A stretch of 43,246 bases of DNA from Candidatus Zixiibacteriota bacterium. Its GTDB lineage: Bacteria > Zixibacteria > MSB-5A5 > UBA10806 > 4484-95. The first letter of the stretch is position 1, and every line of letters starts with the position of its first letter. Below are positions 14,680-23,273 of the stretch, piece after piece. A program made the translations under genes and the position numbers. The DNA lies in the NCBI GenBank assembly GCA_024231855.1, contig JAAEQD010000256.1:1-43246 (forward strand), in the 5' to 3' direction. The notes under the pieces were generated by a model that did no database searches, was not told the origin of the DNA, and saw nothing but the letters and a program-made list of their open reading frames with translations.

Positions 14680-16293
14680 ATGAGAGAGACATCACTAAAT
14701 CTTTTAAAGGAAGTACCGTTTTTTACCGGTATATCCGAGCACATATTCAATAATCTCGGGAAAGCCATTAATGAAATGAATTTTGCCAGGGGCGAGGTTT
14801 TATTTTCTGAGGGTGATACCGGCGCCAGTTTTTATGTTATTAAGGCCGGCGAAATCGAGATATTGAAAAACGACCCAATTTCCGGTAGACAAGTCAGGTT
14901 GGCTCTTAGGATTCAGGGTGATTTCTTTGGCGAAATGTCTCTGATCGAGGATTCACCCCGCTTTGCCTCCGCCAAAGCCGTCAGTGACTGCGTTGTTCTG
15001 GAACTCTCACGGGATAGTTTTCAGGAACTATTAATGAAAGATCCATCGGTGGCTATGGAGATTATGGGTGTATTATCATCCAGGCTTCGCGAGGCCGATC
15101 TGCAGATGATTCATGATCTTGAGAAGAAGAACGCTCAGTTGGAAAAATCTAACAAAAGATTACTGGAAACCACCGACAAGCTGGAAAAATCCAATCTGAA
15201 TTTGCAATCGACTAATAAGTTTTTAGAGAAGATAATTTCAGCATCCAAATTTTTCATGATTGTCACCGACGGTGAGGACAGGATTTTTATCTACAATGAC
15301 GCCGCTCGTAATGTATTTGGCCATAGCTTCAAAGATATCGCCGGAGAAGGCATAAGCTCTATACTTAATCCGGTAGGCAATAAAGAGTTGCTTAACGAGA
15401 TCGAACACAAAATCGCCGAGGGTGAAACCTGGTCGGGTGTTATCCTTACCCGAACTCTCGTTGGCGAGAAATTGTTTATCGAGCTGGTGGGCGCCAGGGT
15501 ATTCGATGAAAAAGGCGAAGTTTTCGCCACCCTGTATATGGGCCGTGATGTGTCCGACGAAAAGAATATCGAACGCCAGATGATTCTTCTGGAGCGGATG
15601 GCGACCAGGGGTGAAATGGCCGCCGAAATTGCTCATGAATTAAATAACTATTTATCGATCGTACTGGGAAATCTCGAGCTCCTGCAAATGGAATTGGAGA
15701 TGGGTAAAACCGACAAGGCTCCCAAGAAAATCGACTCGATGAAAAATGGACTCGATAAAATCACCAAATTTACCGACGGCTTGATGATGTATTCTCGTCC
15801 CACTACCAAAAAGGAAGAATTCGATTTGCACACCTTCCTCGAAAATGAGTTGTATTTCATCAAAACTCAAAACAGATATGACAATGTTGATTTTAAAATG
15901 GATCTGGACAAGGAATTGCCGATAATTACCGCCGATAAAAGCCAAATACAGCAGGCATTGCTTAATTTACTGAATAATGCCGCCGATGCCACGGCCAATA
16001 ACGAGGGCGAGAGGTTAATTTCGATTAAAACCGCTTTTATTAAGGATGACGAATCGGTTTCTATTTCGATTATCGATAATGGCCATGGCCTGGATCAGGA
16101 TTCCCGTGATCGCGTATTCAAACAACATTTCACGACCAAAGAACAAGGTCACGGCTTTGGATTATTGGCCGTGAAACGAGTTATAAAATGCCATACCGGT
16201 AAGGTTCAGGCGAACAATAACCCGGATGGCGGGGCGACATTTAATATTACGTTCCCTATAAAACCTGATGAAAACAGTATAAATATGTATTAG
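14680..16293 (+). CDS. Sensor histidine kinase with N-terminal cNMP-binding domain and PAS
   Basis: A 537-residue soluble kinase. A cyclic-nucleotide-binding domain (about 10-125) keeps the phosphate-binding cassette FGEMSLIEDSPRFAS with its Glu and Arg, so it should bind cAMP or cGMP. A coiled coil (about 130-185), a PAS domain (about 188-295), a dimerisation/phosphoacceptor domain with His319 in EIAHELNN, and a HATPase domain with N-box NAADA, DNGHGLD and GHGFGL follow. I chose the ATG at 14680, where the family domain begins; the frame extends upstream to a TTG without support. No response regulator is adjacent. It is the first gene of a packed three-gene run ending in a class III cyclase. 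Confidence 0.9.
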   Translation: MRETSLNLLKEVPFFTGISEHIFNNLGKAINEMNFARGEVLFSEGDTGASFYVIKAGEIEILKNDPISGRQVRLALRIQGDFFGEMSLIEDSPRFASAKAVSDCVVLELSRDSFQELLMKDPSVAMEIMGVLSSRLREADLQMIHDLEKKNAQLEKSNKRLLETTDKLEKSNLNLQSTNKFLEKIISASKFFMIVTDGEDRIFIYNDAARNVFGHSFKDIAGEGISSILNPVGNKELLNEIEHKIAEGETWSGVILTRTLVGEKLFIELVGARVFDEKGEVFATLYMGRDVSDEKNIERQMILLERMATRGEMAAEIAHELNNYLSIVLGNLELLQMELEMGKTDKAPKKIDSMKNGLDKITKFTDGLMMYSRPTTKKEEFDLHTFLENELYFIKTQNRYDNVDFKMDLDKELPIITADKSQIQQALLNLLNNAADATANNEGERLISIKTAFIKDDESVSISIIDNGHGLDQDSRDRVFKQHFTTKEQGHGFGLLAVKRVIKCHTGKVQANNNPDGGATFNITFPIKPDENSINMY

Positions 16294-16295
16294 CA

Positions 16296-16640
16296 ATGGA
16301 TATACTATTTTTTCTTATTCTGGGCCATCTTGCCGGTGATTACGCGCTGCAAACTGATCATATGGCCGCTAATAAGGGTAAATCGATAACTGTCCTTTCG
16401 CTTCATGTAGTGGTTTATGTAGTAACCCTCTGGTTTTTCTTTTTATTTTACTCTGTTTTATATCAGCCCGGGCTGTATATCCAGGGCACTACATTTTTGT
16501 TTTTGGCCGTGTTATATATTCAACACTGGGGCCAGGATTACTTGAAAAGCCGCTATAAGAATTGTTCGAAACAGATGTATTATCTTGATCAGATATTACA
16601 TTTGGCTGTTTTATATATATACAGAATTTTTATTTTTTGA
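16296..16640 (+). CDS. DUF3307 membrane protein
   Basis: A 114-residue integral membrane protein with three or four helices. The family pattern is clear: HLAGDYALQTDHMAANKGKS near the start, a histidine in the next helix (LHVVVYVV), HWGQDYLKSR in the middle and DQILHLAVLY near the end. The conserved His and Asp residues recur within or beside membrane segments. The family function is unknown. It begins two bases after the kinase stop and ends 13 bases before the cyclase start, so it is cotranscribed with both. It may be the membrane component of this signalling unit. Confidence 0.8.
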   Translation: MDILFFLILGHLAGDYALQTDHMAANKGKSITVLSLHVVVYVVTLWFFFLFYSVLYQPGLYIQGTTFLFLAVLYIQHWGQDYLKSRYKNCSKQMYYLDQILHLAVLYIYRIFIF

Positions 16641-16653
16641 AGATTTGAGCAAA

Positions 16654-19600
16654 ATGAAAAATAAATCTGAGGCATATTTTCATCCATATCTTCCTGATAT
16701 ATTAATTAATTCGATTTCTGATCGCCAGAAACAGCCGGAAAAAGTCATAATTAATGGTAGTCTTCTTTTTGCTGATCTATCGGGATTTACCGCCATGTCG
16801 GAGAAACTGGCCGGCCTTGGCAGGCTGGGCGGTGAAAAGCTGGCCGGGATAATGAATAATTGCTTCAACTCCCTGTTGGGCCTGGTGTTTTCGGAAAACG
16901 GCGATATTATTAAATTTGGCGGTGACGCTTTCCTGGCGCTGTTTACCGGTGAGGATAATACAAAGAGAGCTTATCGATGCGCCTCCGATTTGATTTCCTG
17001 GATCAATCAAAACGGCAAAATATCGACTCCGGTTGGGGATTTTTCGTTGGGCATTCATTCCGGTATAAGCGAGGGTGAAATATTTAACCTTTATATCGGC
17101 CATAAACGCCGCGAACACCTGTTTTGCGGCCAGACGGTTGAAGATGCGTACGCGGTCGCCGATGTTGCCGGACTGGGCGAATTGGCTTTAACCAGCGATG
17201 CCGTCGAAAAAATCGGCGATCTCGATGTGATGAAAACAGATGACGGCTTTTTCCTGTGTGGAAAACTTGCCGAATCAAGTACGCTTAAGCCGTCGCCGCG
17301 ACCACCGGCTATCACTGCCATTGGGGATCTATCCGGCTTCGAAAATTTTATCATCACCGGCCTGGAGCGGCAACTTCACTACAATAATGGGATTATCGAA
17401 GGTGAACATCGGGTACTGACTAATTTGTTTATTGGAGTGAATTCGCTCCGGCGGAACCTCGAAGCCGATCTCGATAAATCGATTGTAACCATAAATGAAT
17501 ATTTCACGAGAATAAATGACATTTTCGAAAAGTACGGCGGCGCTTTTACGCGTCTCGATTCCAGTGGTACGTCGGAAAAAATGTTGGTGTTTTTTGGCGC
17601 GCCTGTCAGTACCGGGCGCGATGTGCACGGTTGCTTGAAAGCCGTATTGGAAATCGAATCGGTTATGTCCGAATTAAATGAAAAATTCCACCACCCGATA
17701 AGCCATCGCTATGGTATAAATACCGGTTTGTGTTTTGTGGGTGATGTCGGCGGCGAAAGCCGACGTGAATACACCGCAATGGGGGATGCCATTAATCTGG
17801 CGGCGAGGTTGATGTCGAAAGCCGGCTATGGCGAAGCCCTGGTTGGCGAAGTGTCCTTGAAAACATGCGGTAATGATTTCATAACTCGTGATGGAGGATT
17901 GGTCAGCGTTAAAGGTAAGGCCAAGCCGGTAAGACTTCGCTATCTTGAAAAGGAAGTGGAAGATAGCATTTCCAGCGAAATCATGATCGGCCGGGAAGCT
18001 GAGTTGGAAGGGGCCAGGATTTTTATCGAGAAAGCTAAAACCGGAAAACGATCTCATCTGCTAATTTCCGGCGAACCCGGTGCCGGCAAATCGTTGCTTT
18101 GCTCGAAAATAAAGCAATTGGCTGCGATCGAAGGATTCAACAGCGTTGAGGGCGCTTGTTTCAAGCATGCCGAGAAGACACCCTACGGGCCGCTCAAGGC
18201 GATCCTCCTGGGCCTAATGAATTTGGATACACGATCCCCGCAGAAGAAACGCCGGGCCGCCTTGAATCAACAGATGAAAGCTATCGGTGAAACTGAATGG
18301 GTGCCGTTGATTGCTCCGCTTTTGGACTATTTTCCATCGGTGCCTCCTCATTTAAAAAACTTACCCGAAGATATCAAGAAGAAGAAAATCCAGGATATTC
18401 TTACCCGGCTTATATATGAGATAAATACACACAATCCATCGATACTGGTGATTGAGGACATACAATGGATTGATGATTCTTCTTATGAGATCGCTAAATC
18501 GTTAATGACTACGCCGGATGCCCCCGGGCTGTTATTAATCAGCCGGCCGGGCGAGATATTCGATGAATTGAAATTGAAACCAAATATAGAATCGTTTGAG
18601 TTGGGTGGCTTGTCTCGGGAAAACTCCCGTAAGCTTTTTCTGACGATCTTGAAAGATATTGTTCCCGATGATAATATTATATCGCAGGTGATCGATAAAT
18701 CAGGCGGCAATCCGTTTTTCCTGGAGGAGATGGCTAAAGCTTTCCGGGAACTGGGGCCGGATCGATTTACAGCCGGCGAGAATATACCCAGTGGGATTGA
18801 ATCGGTTATAACCGCCCGTATCGACAACCTGGGCGAAATGGTGAAAAAGACCGTCCGTACCGCCAGCGTTATCGGCCGGGTATTCGCCCATAACGTGCTC
18901 CAGGATATTTTCCCGGATAGGAAAAGAGCAGCCAAACTGAGATCTTATCTCGAGGAATTGGCTCATCTCGATTTAACGCCGCTGGAAAGACGTCAACCTG
19001 TATTGGAATATTTCTTCAAACATATTCTCACTCAGGAGGTCGCCTACAATGGATTGTCTTTTTCGGCTCGTAAAGCGCGTCACCTGAAAACAGCCGAATT
19101 TTACGCCAAGCGGAAAAGGCTGACTAAAAAGGAGCCGGAGGTTCCGGCCCGTCATTATCTTTTGGCCGAGGAGCCGGAAAAGGCTTTGCCGTTTATATAT
19201 CTTGCCGGCAAGAAAGCGGCCGCTGAGTTCGCCAATAGCGAGGCATTTGGTTTTTTCGAAAAAACTATCGAGATCGCCGATAAAATAAACAGTTCGGAAT
19301 ACTTGATTAAAACCCTTCAAAGCCGGGGAGAACTGGCAAAACACACCGGTGATTTTAAACTTGCTGAAAGCGATTACCTAAAACTCAAAAAACTGGTCAT
19401 TGATGACTTGGCAACGAAGGCTGTCGCTTTGCAAAAACTTTCCGAAATATATCGTCTGACAGCCGAATATAAGAAAGCTGATCAAGTAACCGATGAACTT
19501 CAGAATCTGCTGCCGGATGATGTTTGCATACGGGTGTTTTGTTTGAACAGTAAAGCGGAAATCGCGCGTCGCGGTGGCAAACTTCAAAACTGCCGGGATT

Positions 19601-20721
19601 TACTGCTTGAAGCTTCGCGATTGTGCCAAAATAATGATGTCCCCGGACAGCTCACCGCCATGATCTATAACAATCTCGGCATTTGTCACTGGAGCCTGGG
19701 TAAACTTAATGAGTCGGCCGACTATTATAAATTGGCTCAAACATTATATAGAAAGCTAAAGGATTTGAGCGGTCAATCGAAGGTTATGAATAACCTCGGT
19801 ATCATCAGTGATGAATTGGGCAAACTACATCAAGCCGCGAAATCTTATGAAAAGGCCGAGAAGATTTTCAAACGGATCGGCGCCACCAGGATGGAAGCGT
19901 TTGCCTGTGCCAATCTGGGTACCAATTTATCCGTCCGGGGATATTTGAACCAGGCCGAGGAAAAATTAAACCGGGCCAAAGACATTTTCGAAAGAATCGG
20001 CGATCAACACAGCCTGGGTTTCGCCATTGGTGACCTGGGACATCTGTATTTTCGCAGCGGAAACCTGGATGATGCAATGCGTTATTTTAAAGACGCTCTG
20101 AAAAAGGCTATTAATGTTAAGGATGATGAATTTATAATTGAATCCCGACTCAGATTGGAAAGACTACAGTTGATCCGGGGTAAAATCGATTCTATTAATA
20201 TCGACATTCTAATTAGGGAAGCCCGTAATGTCGGCTCGGCGGAATTGATGATTAAAGCCCTACTGTTAAAAGCTTTTATCCAAATGGGTGGCGCCAACGA
20301 TGATCAACTTAAGGAAACCCTGGCCTCCATATACAAAATTGATGAATTGAAGGACTATCCACAACAATTGCTCGAGTTGGCCAAAATCGAAACTATGTTC
20401 TATTATTTCGGAAATGATAAGGGAAAAGCCTTGAAAACTCTGACTCAGGCATTCAAAAAATCCGCGGCCGGTGACCTGGCCATGTACGCATTGGAATTGG
20501 CTATTGTCGGCGAAGCCTGCCAATTGATGGATGATATTCCGTTACGATTGAAATCCAAGATTAACGAATTCTATAATCGGCTACAGGATAGCATGAAAGC
20601 CGGTGATATTGAAAACTTCAATGTCGGGTTTAAACGGCGAATTGAACTTATTGGAAGTTTTATCGAATCTCTTAACAATACTCAAGAAAAGCCAAATTTA
20701 TTGGAAAAATCCAATAGATAA
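16654..20721 (+). CDS. Tandem class III nucleotidyl cyclase-AAA ATPase-TPR protein
   Basis: A 1355-residue multidomain protein of the soluble-adenylyl-cyclase-like type. Cyclase domain 1 (about 35-200) has both metal-binding aspartates, Asp41 (FADLSGFT) and Asp91 (KFGGDAFLA), but no Asn-Arg pair. Cyclase domain 2 (about 255-415) lacks the first metal Asp (NLFIGVN) but has Asn381 and Arg385 in GDAINLAARLM. The two should form one composite active site. An AAA/STAND-type ATPase follows (Walker A GEPGAGKS, 473-480; Walker B ILVIEDIQWID, Asp602), then about eight or more TPRs from about 790 to 1220. I chose the ATG at 16654, since the longer frame starts inside the DUF3307 gene. The protein likely makes cAMP for the cNMP-binding kinase at the head of the operon. 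Confidence 0.9.
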   Translation: MKNKSEAYFHPYLPDILINSISDRQKQPEKVIINGSLLFADLSGFTAMSEKLAGLGRLGGEKLAGIMNNCFNSLLGLVFSENGDIIKFGGDAFLALFTGEDNTKRAYRCASDLISWINQNGKISTPVGDFSLGIHSGISEGEIFNLYIGHKRREHLFCGQTVEDAYAVADVAGLGELALTSDAVEKIGDLDVMKTDDGFFLCGKLAESSTLKPSPRPPAITAIGDLSGFENFIITGLERQLHYNNGIIEGEHRVLTNLFIGVNSLRRNLEADLDKSIVTINEYFTRINDIFEKYGGAFTRLDSSGTSEKMLVFFGAPVSTGRDVHGCLKAVLEIESVMSELNEKFHHPISHRYGINTGLCFVGDVGGESRREYTAMGDAINLAARLMSKAGYGEALVGEVSLKTCGNDFITRDGGLVSVKGKAKPVRLRYLEKEVEDSISSEIMIGREAELEGARIFIEKAKTGKRSHLLISGEPGAGKSLLCSKIKQLAAIEGFNSVEGACFKHAEKTPYGPLKAILLGLMNLDTRSPQKKRRAALNQQMKAIGETEWVPLIAPLLDYFPSVPPHLKNLPEDIKKKKIQDILTRLIYEINTHNPSILVIEDIQWIDDSSYEIAKSLMTTPDAPGLLLISRPGEIFDELKLKPNIESFELGGLSRENSRKLFLTILKDIVPDDNIISQVIDKSGGNPFFLEEMAKAFRELGPDRFTAGENIPSGIESVITARIDNLGEMVKKTVRTASVIGRVFAHNVLQDIFPDRKRAAKLRSYLEELAHLDLTPLERRQPVLEYFFKHILTQEVAYNGLSFSARKARHLKTAEFYAKRKRLTKKEPEVPARHYLLAEEPEKALPFIYLAGKKAAAEFANSEAFGFFEKTIEIADKINSSEYLIKTLQSRGELAKHTGDFKLAESDYLKLKKLVIDDLATKAVALQKLSEIYRLTAEYKKADQVTDELQNLLPDDVCIRVFCLNSKAEIARRGGKLQNCRDLLLEASRLCQNNDVPGQLTAMIYNNLGICHWSLGKLNESADYYKLAQTLYRKLKDLSGQSKVMNNLGIISDELGKLHQAAKSYEKAEKIFKRIGATRMEAFACANLGTNLSVRGYLNQAEEKLNRAKDIFERIGDQHSLGFAIGDLGHLYFRSGNLDDAMRYFKDALKKAINVKDDEFIIESRLRLERLQLIRGKIDSINIDILIREARNVGSAELMIKALLLKAFIQMGGANDDQLKETLASIYKIDELKDYPQQLLELAKIETMFYYFGNDKGKALKTLTQAFKKSAAGDLAMYALELAIVGEACQLMDDIPLRLKSKINEFYNRLQDSMKAGDIENFNVGFKRRIELIGSFIESLNNTQEKPNLLEKSNR

Positions 20722-20845
20722 GGTTACTTTCCAACACTTAACATTTTCATATATATCACTCATAATTTACCTAATTTTAGCGTAAGCTATCTTTAACATA
20801 TTACTATTCATCTGATTATACGAATGTTTGGGAAACCGATCCGGT

Positions 20846-20862
20846 TTGGCAATAATTCTGCA
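20846..20862 (+). promoter_or_regulatory. Sigma-54 promoter of lipoprotein 1
   Basis: TTGGCAATAATTCTGCA: the -24 GG (20848-20849) and -12 GC (20860-20861) are separated by exactly ten bases. The lipoprotein start is 64 bases downstream, with a strong AAGGAGGA ribosome-binding site before it. Confidence 0.75.
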
Positions 20863-20926
20863 TGTATGCATGTTCGTTGTAAAGAGAATTGAAATAAAAG
20901 ATCGGTAAACTTAATAAGGAGGAAGA

Positions 20927-21469
20927 ATGAGCGGAAGTTTGAGAGGTTTTTCAAAGCTGGGGGCTTTTGTATTATTGATTGCAGTATTAGCATTTGCCGG
21001 GTGTTCGGACAATAATTTATTAGGACCAGATCAAACCAAAACCAGTCAACTTGACAAACCGCTTCAGGATCCCGTTCCAAATACCAATATTGGCGTTGTT
21101 GAGGTCGAAAAAGAAGTTAGTGCCTTAACCGGTGATGAGATTTCGCTTGATCGCGGCGATTACAACCATGCCTTTGTGGTAAAACCGCTTGCCCTTGATA
21201 AAGATGAATTAATCACTATCAAATCGGATAAAGAGGATGTATTAGGTGGCGCTTTAACATATGAATTCGGTCCTGCCGGCCTGGTGTTTAATGAATCCTC
21301 CAAACTTGAAATTGAAATCGCCGAGTTGAATCCTCGCGCCCGGTCCGCCAAACTTTACTACCTGGATCCCAAGACTGACCAATGGGTATTACAGGCCGAA
21401 AAGACGGTTCGAAAAGGCGTTGTCTCGTTCGATATCAATCATTTCAGCAAATACGCGATAAGCGACTAA
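20927..21469 (+). CDS. Small lipoprotein, paralogue 1 (HFSKYAISD family)
   Basis: A 180-residue lipoprotein. Lipobox LAFAGC puts the acylated Cys near residue 26, and a signal-peptidase-II-type leader with Lys/Arg precedes it. After a low-complexity linker comes a single beta-sandwich-like domain with the motif LTYEFGPAGLVF and the end HFSKYAISD, identical in all three paralogues of this locus. The GPAGLVF...W...HFSxYA pattern is reminiscent of ZU5-like domains. It has its own sigma-54 promoter and terminator. The ribosome-binding site AAGGAGGAAGA is strong, suggesting high expression when induced. Function unknown. Confidence 0.85.
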   Translation: MSGSLRGFSKLGAFVLLIAVLAFAGCSDNNLLGPDQTKTSQLDKPLQDPVPNTNIGVVEVEKEVSALTGDEISLDRGDYNHAFVVKPLALDKDELITIKSDKEDVLGGALTYEFGPAGLVFNESSKLEIEIAELNPRARSAKLYYLDPKTDQWVLQAEKTVRKGVVSFDINHFSKYAISD

Positions 21470-21496
21470 TAACCGTTAAAAACAGTAATCTTAAAC

Positions 21497-21522
21497 AAGC
21501 CCCCGGATGGGGGCTTTTTTTA
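21497..21522 (+). terminator. Rho-independent terminator after lipoprotein 1
   Basis: AAGCCCCC-GGAT-GGGGGCTT followed by a run of T: an eight-pair stem with a tetraloop. Confidence 0.92.
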
Positions 21523-21615
21523 TTGGACAATTCCAATACTATAGCGGAAACACCCCATAAAAATCTCATGGCTTTTGAGTCATCGTTAATGGCTTTAAAT
21601 CAATCTTGTTGACAA

Positions 21616-21636
21616 TTAACGGGTTATGTCTTGACA
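21616..21636 (+). promoter_or_regulatory. Conserved TTAACG-N9-TTGACA element before sigma-54 promoter 2
   Basis: TTAACG (21616-21621) and TTGACA (21631-21636) recur with the same offset (15 bases) and the same distance to the -24 GG (23 bases) upstream of lipoprotein 3 (22514-22534). A second TTGACAATT lies at 21609-21617. It may bind an activator. Confidence 0.4.
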
Positions 21637-21651
21637 ATTTATCCTGTCTAT

Positions 21652-21668
21652 ATGGCATGGATGTTGCA
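21652..21668 (+). promoter_or_regulatory. Sigma-54 promoter of lipoprotein 2
   Basis: ATGGCATGGATGTTGCA: GG (21654-21655) and GC (21666-21667) ten bases apart, a near-consensus -24/-12 element 59 bases before the start. Confidence 0.85.
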
Positions 21669-21726
21669 AAAAAGAACGATGACAAGGTTGAAATAATTGA
21701 AACGACAATAAATTCAAGGAGGCTGC

Positions 21727-22284
21727 ATGAGAAGAAGACTTACCGGTTTTACTAAGTTGGGGGCAGTAGTATTTTTATTAGCGGCATTGACATTTGCCGG
21801 ATGTTCGGATAATTCAGTATTAGGACCACAGGAAAACGAAACCAGTCATCTTGATCGCTCAGCAGCACAATCGGGTGGCGGCGATTTAACGATTGCTTCA
21901 ATTGGCGAACTTGAAACCGCGAAGGTTATCTATGCCCGGACAGGCGGCGTGGTCCCGATTCATCGTGAAGATTATCATCACGCCTTTGTAGTTAAACCCC
22001 TGGCTCTTAACAAAAGCAAATTAATCACGGTTAAGTCGAATAAGGAAGAAGTCAACGGCAAAAGCGCTTTAACTCTTGAATTCGGTCCGGCCGGCCTCGT
22101 ATTTGACGAAGCATCCGATCTTAAAGTAGATATGTCTGAGATCAACCCTAACGCCAAAAACGCGAAACTGTACTATTATGATCCCGCGGTTGGCGATTGG
22201 GTCCTGTATGGCGAATCACCGGTTAGAAGAGGTGTGGCCACATTCGATATCCATCACTTCAGCAAGTACGCGATAAGCGATTAA
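21727..22284 (+). CDS. Small lipoprotein, paralogue 2 (HFSKYAISD family)
   Basis: A 185-residue lipoprotein, the closest paralogue of the preceding gene: the leaders are nearly identical (GFTKLGAVVFLLAALTFAGC) and both have NNxLGP-like or NSVLGP sequence after the lipid-bearing Cys. The domain shows LTLEFGPAGLVF, a KLYYYDP strand, W at the end of the repeat and HHFSKYAISD at the C terminus. The ribosome-binding site is AAGGAGG. It is a separate transcription unit with its own sigma-54 promoter and terminator. The start at 21727 is fixed by both the ribosome-binding site and the lipobox. Function unknown. Confidence 0.85.
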   Translation: MRRRLTGFTKLGAVVFLLAALTFAGCSDNSVLGPQENETSHLDRSAAQSGGGDLTIASIGELETAKVIYARTGGVVPIHREDYHHAFVVKPLALNKSKLITVKSNKEEVNGKSALTLEFGPAGLVFDEASDLKVDMSEINPNAKNAKLYYYDPAVGDWVLYGESPVRRGVATFDIHHFSKYAISD

Positions 22285-22315
22285 TATTACCCTTCATACA
22301 TAAACATGTGCCAGT

Positions 22316-22342
22316 GGCCCCGCTTCGGTGGGGCCCTTTTTA
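22316..22342 (+). terminator. Rho-independent terminator after lipoprotein 2
   Basis: GGCCCC-GCTTCGGT-GGGGCC followed by CTTTTT. Confidence 0.88.
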
Positions 22343-22513
22343 ATTCTACTTATCAAGGATTAATCTCATTTATCAATTAAATCTATCATAGCGAATGTTT
22401 TATCGATAGTATATATCTATTGGGCAATCCCCATAATATAAGGGTATTCTCCCGTAACTTTTCGAGCTGTTTTGAAACACTTGTAATATACCACGAAATC
22501 ATCTTATTGCTTA

Positions 22514-22534
22514 TTAACGACTTATACCTTGACA
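22514..22534 (+). promoter_or_regulatory. Conserved TTAACG-N9-TTGACA element before sigma-54 promoter 3
   Basis: TTAACG (22514-22519) and TTGACA (22529-22534), in the same arrangement and at the same distance from the -24 GG as the element at 21616-21636. The surrounding 22285-22623 gap holds only this, the terminator and the promoter. Confidence 0.4.
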
Positions 22535-22549
22535 CAACTATTAACCCAT

Positions 22550-22566
22550 TAGGCATAGATGTTGCA
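22550..22566 (+). promoter_or_regulatory. Sigma-54 promoter of lipoprotein 3
   Basis: TAGGCATAGATGTTGCA: GG (22552-22553) and GC (22564-22565) ten bases apart, 58 bases before the start. It is closely related to promoter 2. Confidence 0.8.
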
Positions 22567-22623
22567 TAAATAAACGTTTGATAGATGATAAAAACAAATT
22601 AAATCTCGTAAGGAGGAATAAAA

Positions 22624-23193
22624 ATGACAGGAAAGTTGAAGAGTTTGACATGGCTTGGCGCGACAACAATTCTGGCGATGATGTTGTTTATTGGGTGTTC
22701 GTCGGAAAACATTCTTGTCGATGATGACAATTCAATAGATCTGGCGGCAATCGAATCGGTCGATTTTGCCCGGGATCTGGGTGAAGACGGGTTAGCCAAG
22801 GGCGGAACGGTGCCGGTGCTTGGCGGTTACGCAATAGCCAAGCAGAAGTTCGATGAAAACGGCGGCTATTTACAGCTTCAATTGGATAATGAAGATATTT
22901 ACTTTGTTATCCCCGAATACGCCCTTACTGAATTAGTCGAAATCGAAATCAGGGGTGAAGTGTGGAAAACGGAAAATGGTTTGGTCTACTACTATACTTG
23001 CGCTCCTGCCGGTCTGGTGTTCCAGCGCCCGATAACATTAAAACAGGTATTCGAATCTGGTAGTCGTTACGAAGGACTGTATTGGTACAACCCGGCCTCA
23101 GCCAGTTGGATAGTAACCGACGTTGAGAAAGTGAAAAACGGCAACGCCAATTTCGAAATCCACCATTTCAGTAAGTACGCGATAAGCGATTAA
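22624..23193 (+). CDS. Small lipoprotein, paralogue 3 (HFSKYAISD family)
   Basis: A 189-residue lipoprotein, more diverged than the first two. The lipobox is LFIGC (Cys near residue 25), followed by an acidic linker and a domain with QLQLDNEDIYFVIPEYAL, then APAGLVFQRPITL, a W in SASWIV, and HHFSKYAISD at the end. The RPITL after GLVF is the part most like ZU5-type domains. The ribosome-binding site is AAGGAGG. The nucleotide sequence TACGCGATAAGCGA of the last codons is identical in all three genes, pointing to recent duplication or gene conversion. It has its own terminator. Confidence 0.85.
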   Translation: MTGKLKSLTWLGATTILAMMLFIGCSSENILVDDDNSIDLAAIESVDFARDLGEDGLAKGGTVPVLGGYAIAKQKFDENGGYLQLQLDNEDIYFVIPEYALTELVEIEIRGEVWKTENGLVYYYTCAPAGLVFQRPITLKQVFESGSRYEGLYWYNPASASWIVTDVEKVKNGNANFEIHHFSKYAISD

Positions 23194-23222
23194 CATTTAA
23201 AAGGGGACTCCAATAAACGCGG

Positions 23223-23256
23223 AAGGCCGTCCGAATGGACGGCCTTTTGTGTTTTT
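23223..23256 (+). terminator. Rho-independent terminator after lipoprotein 3
   Basis: AAGGCCGTCC-GAAT-GGACGGCCTT followed by T-rich sequence. It separates this transcript from the convergent recD. Confidence 0.9.
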
Positions 23257-23273
23257 ACAGCAAACCGCAAACC

